From assembly GCF_052324685.1 (NCBI RefSeq), contig NC_135225.1, forward strand, positions 14,185,110-14,249,109: a DNA stretch of 64,000 bases, in the 5' to 3' direction. Below, piece by piece: positions 16,384 to 29,042 of this stretch (within the stretch, counting starts at the first letter, position 1; every line of letters begins with the position of its first letter). The position numbers and the translations under genes are program-made. The notes under the pieces are model-generated. The model was not told where the DNA came from. It ran no database searches and worked only from the letters and a program-made list of their open reading frames with translations. The DNA comes from Brachyhypopomus gauderio (lineage: Eukaryota; Chordata; Actinopteri; Gymnotiformes; Hypopomidae).

Positions 16384-16940
16384 TGGTGGCAGGACACACA
16401 AACTGTTTATGCTCTCATGTTTGGATACTGTCTTAAGGCCATTTTATCCTGTCTGTCTCTTACTGAGGAACAGTCTCGGTTGCCTGTTCAAACAAGACTG
16501 CAGCAAAAAACCTACAGGAATTAACGGTCTTCGGCTCTAATCTGGACCCCATCCATCCAGTGGAATCTTTTCTCTGTTTCCTGCTTCTCTGCCTTGTGGT
16601 CCATGTGTCGGTCATTTTCTCTGACCTCTTGCATCATGCCATCTCTATATGACTGCAGTGCTGGCCTACTCAGGGAGGGGCGATTTAACTGTAGGCTGTG
16701 CTGCTTCTTCAGGGCTATACTCCTGCAATGCATGTCATCACAGGTGAAAGGTCAGGTGTTGCACAGCAGTGGGATTATGAGACTGGTTCCTCTGTCCTGG
16801 GTCATAACGATCTGGACCATTCGCAGCCACTCCTGGCACGACATTTCACAGCTGTGGCAGCCAAATGCAACTTGCTCAATTGGCTTATATGTCCTGCTAC
16901 ATTTTTTTTTTCCCTCAATAAAGTTGCATAACTAATTATG
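16384..16940 (+). other. ube2d3 3' UTR
   Basis: Follows the TGA at 16381-16383. AATAAA is at 16917-16922 just after a T run, and another lies near 16995. Open frames here are short and spurious. Confidence 0.6.
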
Positions 16941-18727
16941 TCATCATGTTCCATTTTTGTAAACCAAGCTGTAGCATGTAATTTTAGGCTTAAGAAATAA
17001 AACCTTGCATATTCAGTGATGCCCTAGGACACGCAAACACATTTAAGATCAAACTCCATTGATCCCAGTTGATTTGCTTTTTCAAAATGTCCTTTTTGGA
17101 AACTAAGGTGAAGTCACATTATGAAAGGGACGTCTTTTATCAGCTGTAACTACATTTGTATAAATTTGTGCAGAAGAAAGTTTGGTACTTGTTTACATTT
17201 ATGATTTTTGAGTGGTTATGGACTCCTGATTAGCATTATGTTGCAGAAATTTCAAGAATTAAAAGTTAATGTTAAAAAGCTTGTTGCTCCCGAATGATAT
17301 ATTGCAGTCATGTGCAGGCAGTGTGTGATGGGCTATTAAGAGGTCATGAATGCAATATATGGATTGATCACTGAACCACTTTGATTTGTTAAAGAAGAAC
17401 AAAATGATAAGAATACATAATAATGTTGAACTAAGGTGCCTCTTGCAGGTTTTGTGTCCAGCGGGTGCTCTGGTGTGAATAAGTGGTGTGAATCCAGTGG
17501 CTGCAATCTTTGCAGGGTCTACTGACAATGGCTGCTGTCAGAAACTGACTACCACTTCTGCATAATTGATTGGTTTGAAGCAGCCTTTGTGGGTTAAACA
17601 GATATCTTAAGAGTGTTAGTTCTGTAAGGTAGTGCTAAGTTTTTGGTCTAATATGCTGATTGAAGTACAAGGATATCTAAATCGCTCTTGGCTAAATGTA
17701 ATTTTTCATTTTATGTGGGTGTCGGTAATGGCACCTGAACTCGCTGTTCACACTGAGCAGCAGAAATAATGTAGGCTGGTGAATGTCACATACACCAGTG
17801 CCAAGTTAAGTAACTGATGCAGAAATACGATAACTGCTCGATCCAAACACTTCTGCGAATGAGTAGATTTTCTGGTATAAAGGAAATACATGCTTCATTA
17901 GTTTAATAACTTCAGACACATGGGGCATGTGTCCTACACAATGATACAATTGCTCTATTACTCCATTAAATTAAATGGAGAATCATACTTAAGATATGTG
18001 ATTAATAAAAAATATTGTCTTTTCTACTCTATCAAGAACTGTAGCCTCGTATTCTTAACACCCGCCTATCTATTGTGACGTGAGGATACGTATTCGAGAC
18101 TACAAAGCGCGTCATTAAGTCGCTGGGCATGTGCTTATTAATGCTGCAAATGTAAGATATGGAAATGCCTGATAAAATACTTTTTGTTTGAAAAGTTATA
18201 AGTACATTTTTTGCAAAACATTATTTTAATATAAAAGCATCAAACATACGCGAATAGTCAAACGCTTCATTGTTATGCAATCCAAGATCCCGCGAACGGT
18301 CTAAATGTTGCGTTATTTTAGCGCAGGCATTACGTCGAAAATGCAACAACGTTTTTTTTCCACTCACATGCAAGCTACATTCTGCGTTATTTTAGCGCAA
18401 TCATCATGTTAAACTTAAACAGCTATGTAAATTTAAATAGCACATTTACAATTACAATTCCCTTGCCCTACGTATTTTTAATTCAATGGAAATTACGATA
18501 TTCTACGAGACAAATTACATACTTTCTGAGTAATATATATTTTGTCAGAGGCGGTGCCAGAGCATGCAGATAAGGGTTCAGGTGTCAGCTGATGGCCCCG
18601 TGACTTAGTTTTGAAACGGGAAGTCTTCTCCTTTTAAACTTTTAGTCTTACATTTTCTTCAAAAATCATGAGACTCCTGACAGTAAAGTGATGTGTCGTC
18701 GGCTGTAAGGCTATATATGCATCAAAC
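16941..18727. other. Intergenic and manba upstream region
   Basis: No gene recognised. A 17-bp direct repeat, tgcgttattttagcgca, occurs near 18309 and again near 18382. The last 150 bp before the manba ATG should hold its promoter and short 5' UTR; no clear TATA box is correctly spaced. Confidence 0.45.
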
Positions 18728-21700
18728 ATGAACGATGTGGTACCACCCTGCGCACACTTTTACGTTTTAAAGGTTTTGTTCGTTTGTGTAGTGTTTCTGT
18801 TCGAAGTAGAGTCTCACAATTTTGGAGTTGATACATTAAATCTTAACGGAACATGGAGATTACGGAACTCTAATGGGTCGTTTTCGCTTAATGCAGAAGT
18901 ACCAGGTTGTGTACATACCGCTCTCCAGCTGCAGAAGTTAATTGAGGTATAGTGCGATGATTACCAATCGGTCAACAACAAAAATATGTGGCACACATTA
19001 AATGATGAGAAACCATTGATTTCTGTGAAATATCTATTGTCCACCGTTGGCACTACATGCATGATAATATTACAACTTATAACAGGTAGCCTGCTTTCTG
19101 CAGACTGCAGTAGGCATATGTTTATGTTTATGAAAAACTGCCCACAGGATCCATACTATCGGTTTAATGACCTGGCCTACAGATGGATCTCTCTGGACAA
19201 CTGGACATACACTACTTCATTCTCTGTGCCTGACTATGTCCGGTGTGTTGTCCAAATGTATTCCAACCATCTCTTAGCATCTTTCTCATTAACTTTGAAA
19301 TAGCATACCAATTTGCCAGCTACAACTACATGCTGTGCTGTAAATGTTATGGTCCATAATAGAAACCAGCCTTGGATAAGCACTTGAAAGTGCCATTTTT
19401 TGCATCAAACTTTGTAAGAATAAAATCCAGATTCAAGATCAAGTGTCTTACTGTGTGTTTCAACAGAGATAGTAGGAGATCAGTTTTAGTATTTGAAGGA
19501 GTGGACACGATCTCCACGATCTCTCTCAATGGAGTCATCATTGGAAAGACGGACAACATGTTCCTGAGATATGTATGTAAACACAGAAAGAAACAATCTT
19601 ATACTGAATCCTCTTAAGGGTTTTTTTTTATGTTTAATTCATAATTAATCACATAAACCAGTGCTGGATGATCTCAAAAGCCACACTAGATCAAAGCAGT
19701 TCAAAATGTATTTTTTCTTTATCAGGATTTTGAAGTTACTGGACTGTTAAAGGATGTGAATTTTCTAGAGGTTTGGCTCATGTCAGCTGTAACCTATGCA
19801 TCACTGAGGCGTCAGGCCCATACTGCATATAAAGTACCCCCAGAATGCCCTCCTGCCGTGCAGAAAGGGGAGTGTCATGTAAACTTCATCAGAAAGGTAT
19901 AATAAAGCTCATTGGACCGTTTCTGTTATTTGATTTGAATAGGTTTATATATTTATGTTTGTGTGTGTGTGTGTGTGTGTGTATGTTTCAGGCCCAGAGC
20001 TCATTTAGCTGGGATTGGGGGCCATCATTCCCCACACTTGGCATCTGGAAGGATGTTTATCTAGAATCTTTTAATACTCTTAGGCTGTTGAACTTCATCA
20101 CCAGCCCAAAATTTGGTACAATTCACAGCAGTGTATTATGAAAGGGTCTCTTAGGACCCTCAGCTAGTTTAATATAGGCATTGTTACACACCATATCTAT
20201 TCTTAAAGTTATACTCTGTCTGCCCTCTGTCTTCTTTTTCTTTATTTCTCTTTTTCTCCATCTGGGACCCTCTGCCACTTTCTCCAGACTCACTCCTCTC
20301 ATGCTGGACTGTGGAAGTGGAGTTGTTCATTGACACTGCAGTGGCCTCAGAGGGAATCGTACACTTGTCCGTGCCACAGCTGCAGTCAGAGGCAAAGTTT
20401 CAGCTTTCTCTTTCACCTGGCCAGAGCAACACATCCTTCCTCCTCCAGTTCAACCAGGTAAGTCAGAATATGCCTTCCAGGTTAACTCCTGTGCTTCTTA
20501 TATTGGAAGTAGTCAATTTTATAGAACTGACTATATTGTTTTATTCATTACAAAGGCTTCAGTAAAATGTAATGCACGTGTTTCAAGAATGTTACAGTTG
20601 ATATGTGGTGGCCCTTTGGACATGGACAACAGCCTCTCAAAGAGCTATTTATAAATATCAGCATGATGGGCGGAGAGGCATTCCATGTCAAGAGAATGGT
20701 AAGATATTGGTCTCTCCATGCTCTCTTACTCCTCCTTTAAGTTCATTCACTCTCGTTCCTTCACTCACTTTGTGTCCTCATGTAGATTGCTTTCCGTACT
20801 GTGGAGTTAGTACAGGAACCTATTCCTGATTCTCCTGGTCTTAGCTTCTATTTCCGTATCAACGGCCAACCCATCTTCCTGAAGGGGTCAAACTGGATAC
20901 CAGCTCATGCCTTTCAGGACCAGGTTACTGCAGATAGGTACAGCGCCTCACACTATAACCTCCCCAAATGCATGCACACATCATCTTACTTAGGAGCACA
21001 TGCAAAAAATGTGATGAGACGAAAACACATGCATTCATGCATGTTAAAACCCAGACTCCACTGTTTGCTAACAAGAGTGCTGTGTGTCCACATGGGTTTT
21101 TTGTGCCTTACTCTGTTTATTAGGTTGACTCAACTGCTTCTGTCTGCGCAGATGGCAAATATGAATGTTTTAAGAGTGTGGGGGGGTGGAGTCTACGAAC
21201 AAGACCTCTTCTACAGCCTGTGCGATCAGCTTGGCATCATGGTATAGATTCTGAAATGACATAGTCACCATGTTCCGAACATGATACTTGTTATTAATTT
21301 GCAGTTGTTTTGTATTTATTTCAGGTTTGGCAGGATTTCATGTTTGCATGTGCGTTATACCCTGTAGAGCAAGATTTCATCCAGTCAGTGCAAGAGGAGG
21401 TCACTCAACAGGTATAAACTCTATCATCCACCAAGCAGTACCAACTCAGACATGCGTCCAGACATTAACGTTGGACTGCATTGCGGTTTGGCTCAGGTGA
21501 GACGGCTTAAGTCCCACCCCTCAGTGGTCATCTGGAGTGGGAACAATGAGAACGAGGCTGCCATAGCAACCAACTGGTTTTTTATCCCCCTTGCTGAGAA
21601 GCCACGCTACGTGAAAGACTATGTCCATCTGTATGTGGAAAATATCAGGGAGATTATACTGCAGGTGAGAGAGAGACACAAAAACACAACTAAAACAGGT

Positions 21701-21729
21701 GTGCAAAGCTTTTCTGTCTGTCTCTCGAT

Positions 21730-21791
<62 letters not shown>

Positions 21792-22844
21792 ATTTTATTG
21801 CCCTGTCCCTGAACCGTGTGTGCTGAAGAATGAAGATTCCAAAACCATTTTTTCAGCTCTTTAGTAATGGTGATGTAGAAGGGGAATTCTGCTCTCCTGA
21901 TTCTGCAGTGCTTGTTTCTAGGAGGACAGCACCAGGCCTTTCTTGGTGTCTAGTCCAACCAATGGGCTGGATTCTGAGAAGGAGGGCTGGGTGGCCCAGA
22001 ACCCCTACGACCCTCATTATGGAGACGTGCACTTTTACAGCTACCTCACTGACTGCTGGGAGTGGAGGGCGTTCCCTCGCACACGCTTCGCCTCCGAGTA
22101 CGGCTTTCAGTCCTGGCCCTCTCTGTCAACACTCAGGAAGGTACCACACACCTGTGGTCGCATGTGGATGCTGTGCTTGTCCATGGTTGTTCTGTAAATG
22201 TATGCACTCTTACAGGTATCCACAGCTGCTGACTGGGATTTTAGCAGTGAATTTTCCAACCATCGACAGCACCATGAGTTTGGGAACATGCAGATGATCC
22301 ATCAAGCAGAACTTCATTATGTCCTCCCCAACCACACGGACCCAGTGCAGAAATACCGAGACACTATTTACATTACTCAGGCAATCACACACCCCAAAAA
22401 AACCTGAAATTGAATTCAGTCGTACATATGAAACAAGGTCTCACTGAGATAAAAATGGTAGATTCACAAAACGTAACACACACATGTTCTAACACACACA
22501 TGTTGTAAAGTTCGTGCTTGCCCTAAGCAGGTCATGCAGGCACAGTGTGTAAAGGCGCAGACAGAATTCTACCGCAGAAGCCGAAGCGATATTGTTCAAG
22601 GGGAAGGCCACACCATGGGTGCTCTCTACTGGCAGCTGAATGATATCTGGCAGGCCCCCTCCTGGTCCTCTATAGGTTTGTGTTTTAAGGCATGTGCATA
22701 TAGCACCTACCACATTTCTGTTTCTTGGCTGTCTGCATTCATGGCTATCTGGTTGATTGAATTCCATTTGATAAAGGAACTGTGTTAAGCCTGAGTGTTT
22801 ATGGATGTCATTGTGCGTGTGTGCGTGTGTGTGTGTGTGTGTGT

Positions 22845-22942
<98 letters not shown>

Positions 22943-23863
22943 AGAGTTTGGTGGCAAGTGGAAGATGCTGCACTACTGGGCTGTCCACTTCTTTAGTCCC
23001 CTTATCTCAGTAGGGATTGAGGATAAAGAAGACCTGCTGATCTATGCCATCTCTGACCTGAACCTAGACTATATATTGAAAGTTACGGTAAGAGCATCTA
23101 CGTAGGTTAATCTCCATGTCTTTCATTACAAATTTGAATGGATCGATCAACACAGGTGACTGTTTACATTGTCCTTTTATCTTTCTGCACGTAGGTGAAA
23201 TTATATCGCTGGAACAGCTTTACTCCACAGTGTTCTCTGGACTCTGATTGGGTTGTAGTGAAAGGGGGCAGGGTCACAAAGGTGCTTCAGCACCAAGTGT
23301 CCTCACTGTTGACGAAGTGTGGAAATTGCACTCGCCAGTCGTGTGTTGTCGTCTTTCATCTCAGTGGCCCTGAATATGGTGTTAAAAGTCCTCCCAACCA
23401 CCATTTTCTTAGCTCCCCACGAAATGCTAAAAACCTTCAGAAACCAAAAATCACGGTGAGGCTCATACTTAAATATATCAGGTCAAGACACGCATTCATT
23501 ATCAAAGTTTTAACACTTTCACTACAATGTCACAATGTTTACTAGATTTAACTGTTTTCTTTACCAACACCTGTAGATAAGCTTTTTCAGAGCTCTCACT
23601 ACATATTGTGTGTTTGTGTCTTTGTTTGTGTGAGATAGTTCACTGTAGAGGATACTGAGGGGAGGTTCATTGTGACTCTGCATAGTTCCTCACCTGCTCT
23701 GTTTGTCTGGCTGGACGCTGATGACATTCCTGGATTATTTGATGCTAATGGATTCCTGATGATGTCTGAGCTATACACTGTTCATTTCACTGCATGGAGA
23801 TTCACCACCTTAACGGAGTTCACTTCCAAACTGCACATTACTTCACTCAGAGATATTTACTGA
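18728..23863 (+). CDS. manba: Beta-mannosidase, lysosomal, GH2 family
   Basis: Seventeen exons join in frame: 18728-18946, 19148-19242, 19467-19572, 19726-19896, 19992-20115, 20288-20457, 20588-20698, 20786-20937, 21124-21241, 21325-21411, 21497-21664, 21922-22140, 22216-22380, 22531-22675, 22945-23087, 23195-23455 and 23639-23863, giving 892 residues (human 879). The enzyme removes terminal beta-linked mannose from N-glycan fragments in lysosomes. A hydrophobic run at residues 12-26 is the signal peptide. The GH2 acid/base is Glu469 in SGNNENE (codon 21548-21550) and the nucleophile is Glu566 in ASEYG (22096-22098). [11 protein letters not shown] and [11 protein letters not shown] are conserved, and the ending TSLRDIY matches the human end. 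Intron 13 appears to use a GC donor. Introns 4 and 14 carry TG tracts close to their acceptors. Confidence 0.95.
19961..19982. repeat. (GT)n microsatellite in manba intron 4
   Basis: Eleven GT units followed by atgtttcag, the acceptor of exon 5 at 19992. Confidence 0.9.
21736..21789. repeat. (TG)n microsatellite in manba intron 11
   Basis: About 27 TG units in the middle of the intron between 21665 and 21921. Confidence 0.9.
22814..22940. repeat. (TG)n microsatellite abutting a manba acceptor
   Basis: About 125 bp of TG repeat with a few CG interruptions. It ends directly at ccag, the acceptor of exon 15 (22945), so no ordinary polypyrimidine tract separates them. Confidence 0.95.
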
Positions 23864-24100
23864 GACAGTTTAAGACACTATGACAGTATATTGCCATATC
23901 TCACCAGTTTCTTTTAACTGTACTCTTTAGTTATTTTTGAAGTGAAGGAGTGGTTTGTTTTAACTGCAAAAAGTGATTCACTGATTGCATTTGCACCAGA
24001 TAAAAATATCAAGTCATTTGAAAGATTTATGATTGGTAAATTATAAGGAATATATTTGTTTTAATAATAATAAAAATACAAATTATGTATGAAATGTATA
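23864..24100 (+). other. manba 3' UTR
   Basis: Follows the TGA at 23861-23863. AATAAA is at 24069-24074, giving a UTR of about 230 nt. Confidence 0.6.
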
Positions 24101-24632
24101 TTTAACGCTATAAATCAGGATATTACTCGAAGCATGTCGGACAGGTTACTTGCAGACCTTATGTGCCCGTGGAATTACACTCTTCATTATGTCTGCACTC
24201 AACATGTTACACGAGAGGTAGGGGAGTTATAACAAAGACCCCTTTGACACAGGCCAACAGTGGCAGTAACTATGGAGCCTGTGTGTCCAATGGCCAGTCT
24301 GGAGTTCCTGATCTTTGAACATCTGCTGATACGACTACTGGGACGACTGGAGTAGGAGGGACAGAGGTGTACAACTTATTTATTATCGCTCATTCCGACG
24401 GTAAATTTAGACTTTGTTCCGCCCACGCAGAGGCAACCACGCGGCGATTTGGTCGCATTCCTGAAATAGGAACGCAATAGTCAGTCGGGACTTCATATGT
24501 AATCGGAGCTTTCACGTAGGAATTTATTTTCTCTTCAAATGTGTCAGACAATTTAATCGCTTACGCAAGTTCTGTCACGCACCCCCGGCTATATAACGCT
24601 TATAAAATTAAGGAAAAACTAATTAATAAAAC
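24101..24632 (+). promoter_or_regulatory. slc39a8 upstream region with TATA-like sequences
   Basis: Two TATA-like sequences, ctatataa near 24589-24596 and ttataaaa near 24600-24607, lie only 30-45 bp before the ATG at 24633. If either is used the 5' UTR would be very short. The earlier part is moderately CpG-containing. No upstream coding exon for a signal peptide was found. Confidence 0.35.
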
Positions 24633-27600
24633 ATGGACGAATATCATCTTCAGGATATCTTGCGCTTTTATGGCAGTAACAGTTCTCTGTCCACGACAAA
24701 CTTGGAAAACCTTTTGCATCTCATCACTTCCCGACGAGCACCAGCATCCATTGATAGTGCCGCAAATCCCCTGAGGAACGCTGAGGTATGGTGTGGCCTA
24801 GTTTCTCTAATGGTGTAAGTTCTCCTTTGACCATTTACAAACTAAAGTGAATGTGCCGTCTCATCAAATATGTTTGTCTCATCTGTTTTTTCCTCGAACA
24901 CGGTCTCTGCAGTGTTTGTCCGTATCGGACCTGCTGGCTGTATTTGGTCTGGCTAATGTGTCTGAAGTGACTCTTAATCAGCTAGAGCTCATGTGTCCAG
25001 CTGTTCTCACTCAGGTCCTACTACCCTCCTGTCCACACACGACTCCCCAATCCCAAACCATTGACTCTGAAGGTGAGCACTTGCAGTTCCATCTCTTATT
25101 TGTGTCTCCTACCTTGAACTGTAGAGTTCTGTTGTCGTGAGCTGGCGTCCTCTGAGTGTTACTCATGTTGTTCACAGTGAGACTTTTATACTGATTTTAC
25201 AGTTTGTTCTGTGGTTGTGTCTTTGTTGCAAAGTGAATCATGTTACTGCACCTGAATCACATGGTTTCAGTACTCAAAAAACAAAACATCCATCAATATT
25301 TAAACAAAAAGTACATTCATTTTTACTCTCTTTGGAATTATTTGAATAAGTTCTGATTGTTTTGCCATTAGATGTAGGTTGCACAAGTTTCCCAACACCT
25401 GTGAAAAGGTCAGATCCAGTGTGGATCACTGTGTACTTTTACTTACTGTAACCTTAAAAGAAGAACAGAACAGATTTTGAGGAGAGCTGTGGAGTTTCCA
25501 GCCTCCATTTCTCAGATTTCACTGATAAGAGAACCTGCTGTGTCAGCACCCATTACATATGGAGATTTACATCTCACCAGAGGATCTCCCTTAAGGAGTA
25601 GTTAATCTACTGCTGTGAGGATTTGCAACATGCTTCTGTAGGCTCCAATGTCTTGATTGCAATGTCTGTTTTGTATAGATTATGTTTGTATCGAGTCCAG
25701 ATCTGTATCTGTTTGAAGTATTTATCTCTTTCAGTTTGGGGTTATGGCTTCCTGGCTGTGACGATAATTAATTTGGCCTCTCTGTTGGGGTTACTCTTGA
25801 TTCCCTTCACTAAAAAATCTTACTTCCCAAAAGTGCTAACCTACTTCATCGGAGTGGCCATAGGAACTCTGTTTTCTAATGCTGTACTGCAGCTTATCCC
25901 TGAGGTAAGAAATAGAAATAAACTGGATAGATAATGAGAAGAATGCAAGATCAGTATCCATAACATTCTCGTTACTAAATTAACAGGCTCTTGGATTCGA
26001 TCCGAAAGCAGATGACTATGTTTGGAAAGCAGTTGGGATTTTTGGAGGGTTCTACATCTTGTTTTTTACAGAGAAAGTTTTAAAAATGGCTCTGAAGGCA
26101 GACTCAGAGGTGAGAACTCAACAACAGCTAGATTCTTATTATTCTTGTTAAAAGAATCAGAAGGCTGCTCACTACGACTGTGGCGTCTTGCTCTGCCTTC
26201 ATCCCAGCACTGCCACGCTCACTTCCCCACTGCTGATGTCACCATCGCAAGCTTCAGCAACGACATAGTCATTAACAACATGTGCAATGATGTAATAACA
26301 AACACCATCAACCGTGATGTCGTACCAAACATCCCCTGTGACAAAACAGTCCACCCAACTGTGAGCCCTGTCAATGATCAGGTAATACCTGTACTCCTGA
26401 CCGTTTTTACGTTATTAGCACATGCTGTTCTCTGCCATTGCAGAGCTTGCAGACACGCTGTCAATAGTGACTCCTCAGTCCAAAAAAATATCAAGAAAAC
26501 TGGCAAGGTATGTTGGCATGCCGTTATCAAGAGTATGAGTTTAGCGAATAAAGATGCCTAATGATTAACACGGAACATTCTGACCTCACATGCATGTGTG
26601 CGCTACATATAGTGTTTCCTCTCTTTTTTTAGTTGGCCGTAACATGTTAGCTTTCCTTAGAGAGGATGGCTCTTCACTGATACACTTTTATGTATGGATC
26701 TACATTTATATTTACTCTGTATCTTAACATATGGCTGCCTCTCCTCTTATGATGAGTGATGAGCATGGCTCAGTTTCTTGGAGGTGCTAGAAAAAGTGAA
26801 GTCAGCAGCTGAGATATGTGTATAATATGTACATCTTGTCCCCTGTTCACCTTTACATGTTTGCGTGTGCATGCACTTGCACATGTTTAGGAGGCTTGCG
26901 TGTTCTTGACCTGTCGCTGGCTCCGTGGAGAACGTGTATCCAACATTAAAACGGTGGCTTGGATGATCACTATTAGTGATGCGCTGCATAACTTCATAGA
27001 CGGACTGGCTATCGGAGCGTCTTTCACGGTGTCTCTGCTCACTGGCTTCAGCACCTCTATAGCTATTGTCTGTGAGGAGTTTCCACATGAGCTAGGTGAG
27101 TTTTACATTTACACACATATAATGCATACATGTTTTCAGACCCTTTGATTTCAGGCTCTTCGTAAATAGGTTTTTTTTTTTTTTATACACATTACTCCCC
27201 AATGACAAAGCAAAATGTGAATTCAATTATTTTTTGTAAATGTATTCAAAATAAAAGACTTAAGTATTCAGACACTTTGACACATTGCGCAATTGAGCTT
27301 TAGTACATTCTGCTTTTTCAGTGGAAAGCACGCACCTGTTTGTAAGGTCTCACAGTTGATGGCGTATTCATGGGAGGCCCAGCCAGACTGGGAAGTTTGG
27401 GACTAACCTCCAACAGAAAGCTTGTAAGCTCATTCCCAAGAAGACTTCAGGCTGTCATTGCTGTCAGTGCTGCTATAACCAAGTACTAAGTGAAGACTGA
27501 ATTAAATACAACAACTACTACTACTACTACTAATAATAATAATTAAATAATTCACAATTTTTAATACATTTACAAAACATACCAACACATGGTTTTGCTT

Positions 27601-28319
27601 TGTCATAGTGGGGAATCTGTATAGACTGATGATAAAATATGAGTCGGATCTATTAAGATGAGTAATAAGCATACCAGATGGTCTGAAAACTTTATGTACT
27701 GTAAAATGTCAAGCGTATCAATTACATTTAAACAGGCTGCATTCACCCTGACTAAATGATTCATATTGCGCCTGCTTCCAACTGGCCCGGTTTTCTTTCT
27801 TCCACTCTGACCTCTCTGTCTCTGTGGTTATTTCTTTTTGTTTGTCTTGGTGGTCTATGTCTAGGTGATTTTGTGATTCTGCTGACCTCTGGTATGAGTG
27901 TACCTCAGGCAGTGTTCTTTAACCTGCTGTCTGCTATGTGCTGTTATCTCGGCTTGGTATTTGGCATCCTGTTGGGGAGTAACTTTGCACCAAATGTTAT
28001 CTTTGCCATTGCTGGTGGAATGTTCCTCTACATCTCTCTGGCTGACATGGTAAGAAACAGTGTCACATCTTAAAGTATTGATCAGTATGATTGTTTAAAA
28101 GTGTTGTTTGCTGTATTGCAGAAAACCTCATTTTGCATGTCACCTCTCCTTTTTGTGGCCCAATTTTAGTTTCCAGAAATGAACAGTATAATGACAACAC
28201 ATGCCAGAGGTACCAGAGGGAAAGTAATATTCTTTGTGCTCCAAAATGGTGGCCTGATAACAGGCTTTTCTGTCATCCTCCTTATCACCATGTTCGCTGG
28301 AAACATCAGTTTGGGATAA
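24633..28319 (+). CDS. slc39a8: Metal cation transporter ZIP8 (SLC39A8)
   Basis: Exons: 24633-24785, 24913-25072, 25735-25904, 25987-26109, 26208-26507, 26891-27095, 27865-28049 and 28170-28319, giving 481 residues (human 460). ZIP8 imports zinc, manganese, iron and cadmium across the plasma membrane. The extracellular N-terminal blocks are followed by [19 protein letters not shown], a His-rich loop start (HCHAH), [10 protein letters not shown] (335-344) and the LIV-1 subfamily signature EEFPHELGD (364-372), whose first Glu replaces the usual His. The end reads [14 protein letters not shown]. The neighbours manba and ube2d3 match the human 4q24 order. Two parts are uncertain. No signal peptide precedes [14 protein letters not shown], and an in-frame TAA sits at 24627. 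The loop exon 26208-26507 is open throughout but contains an intron-like segment coding a hydrophobic stretch. Confidence 0.9.
27122..27702. mobile_element. Degenerate Tc1/mariner element in slc39a8 intron 6
   Basis: The ends are imperfect inverted repeats: catgttttcagacc on the left, ggtctgaaaactttatg on the right. Internal blocks (cacctgtttgtaaggtctcacagttga, taken in parts) resemble fish Tc1-like elements as I remember them. A run of ACT/AAT triplets at about 27510-27545 lies inside. No transposase frame survives. Confidence 0.65.
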
Positions 28320-28960
28320 TGAAAATTTTATAGAGAAGGCCAGTCAATAAGATGATGGGAACATCATTCCTTCTTCACTGCCATGGACCAAAGGCTTGAT
28401 ACATAAAGTGGAAAAGACTTAATGCTGACCTGAAACGTTTGGTTTTGTTAAAAACGGAACGCAATCATGTAGCTGAGAAAATGAAGCTTTTATAGTACTG
28501 TATAAAGAACTGCAATATAAAGTATTTATATGGTCACACTAAGAAGTGTGTAGCTGATCTGTTTGTGTGTCTGAGAAACAATGCCCGGCTCTATTGAGGA
28601 GTGTCAGTGACGGCCTTGCACAGCCTCACATATCCTCTCTTATGTGTCATAGGCTTTATTCTTAGCCAACATTAGAAATGGCTGCTGTTCACATGGACCT
28701 TTTGTGGTTTGTTTCCTTTAAAAAAGCACTTACAGACATGTTAGTTTTCATCAAATTATAATTTTATAATACAAAAAAATGCATTTACAGTTTCTGTTGG
28801 AATACATATATATTCTCTCTGGAGAAAGAAAGACATCAAACATGATGGAGACTTTAAAATGTTTTAACTCATTGACATTATCCCATAAAAATTACAGTTT
28901 TTTATACATGTAACTACATTTTAAAAAGATAAAAATAAATGGCAATGTTTTCTTTTAATG
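28320..28960 (+). other. slc39a8 3' UTR
   Basis: Follows the TAA at 28317-28319. The clearest AATAAA is at 28934-28939. The extent is inferred from that hexamer. Confidence 0.5.
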
Positions 28961-29042
28961 AAGTGAAAATTTAGCAAGGGATGAAACTACATTAACTTCT
29001 TAACAGGTGAAGTACATCCTTAGATGGACTGCATACATATTG

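Noticed and set aside
18550-18605. CLEAR-type TFEB site before manba (gtcagctgat and cgtgac nearby)
   Set aside because: Neither word matches the GTCACGTGAC palindrome; the resemblance is too weak.
24272-24355. 27-codon open frame upstream of slc39a8, rich in Leu/Ile
   Set aside because: Too short, no homology that I recognise, no splice link to the next exon and no signal-peptide character. It could be an upstream frame but there is no evidence for it.
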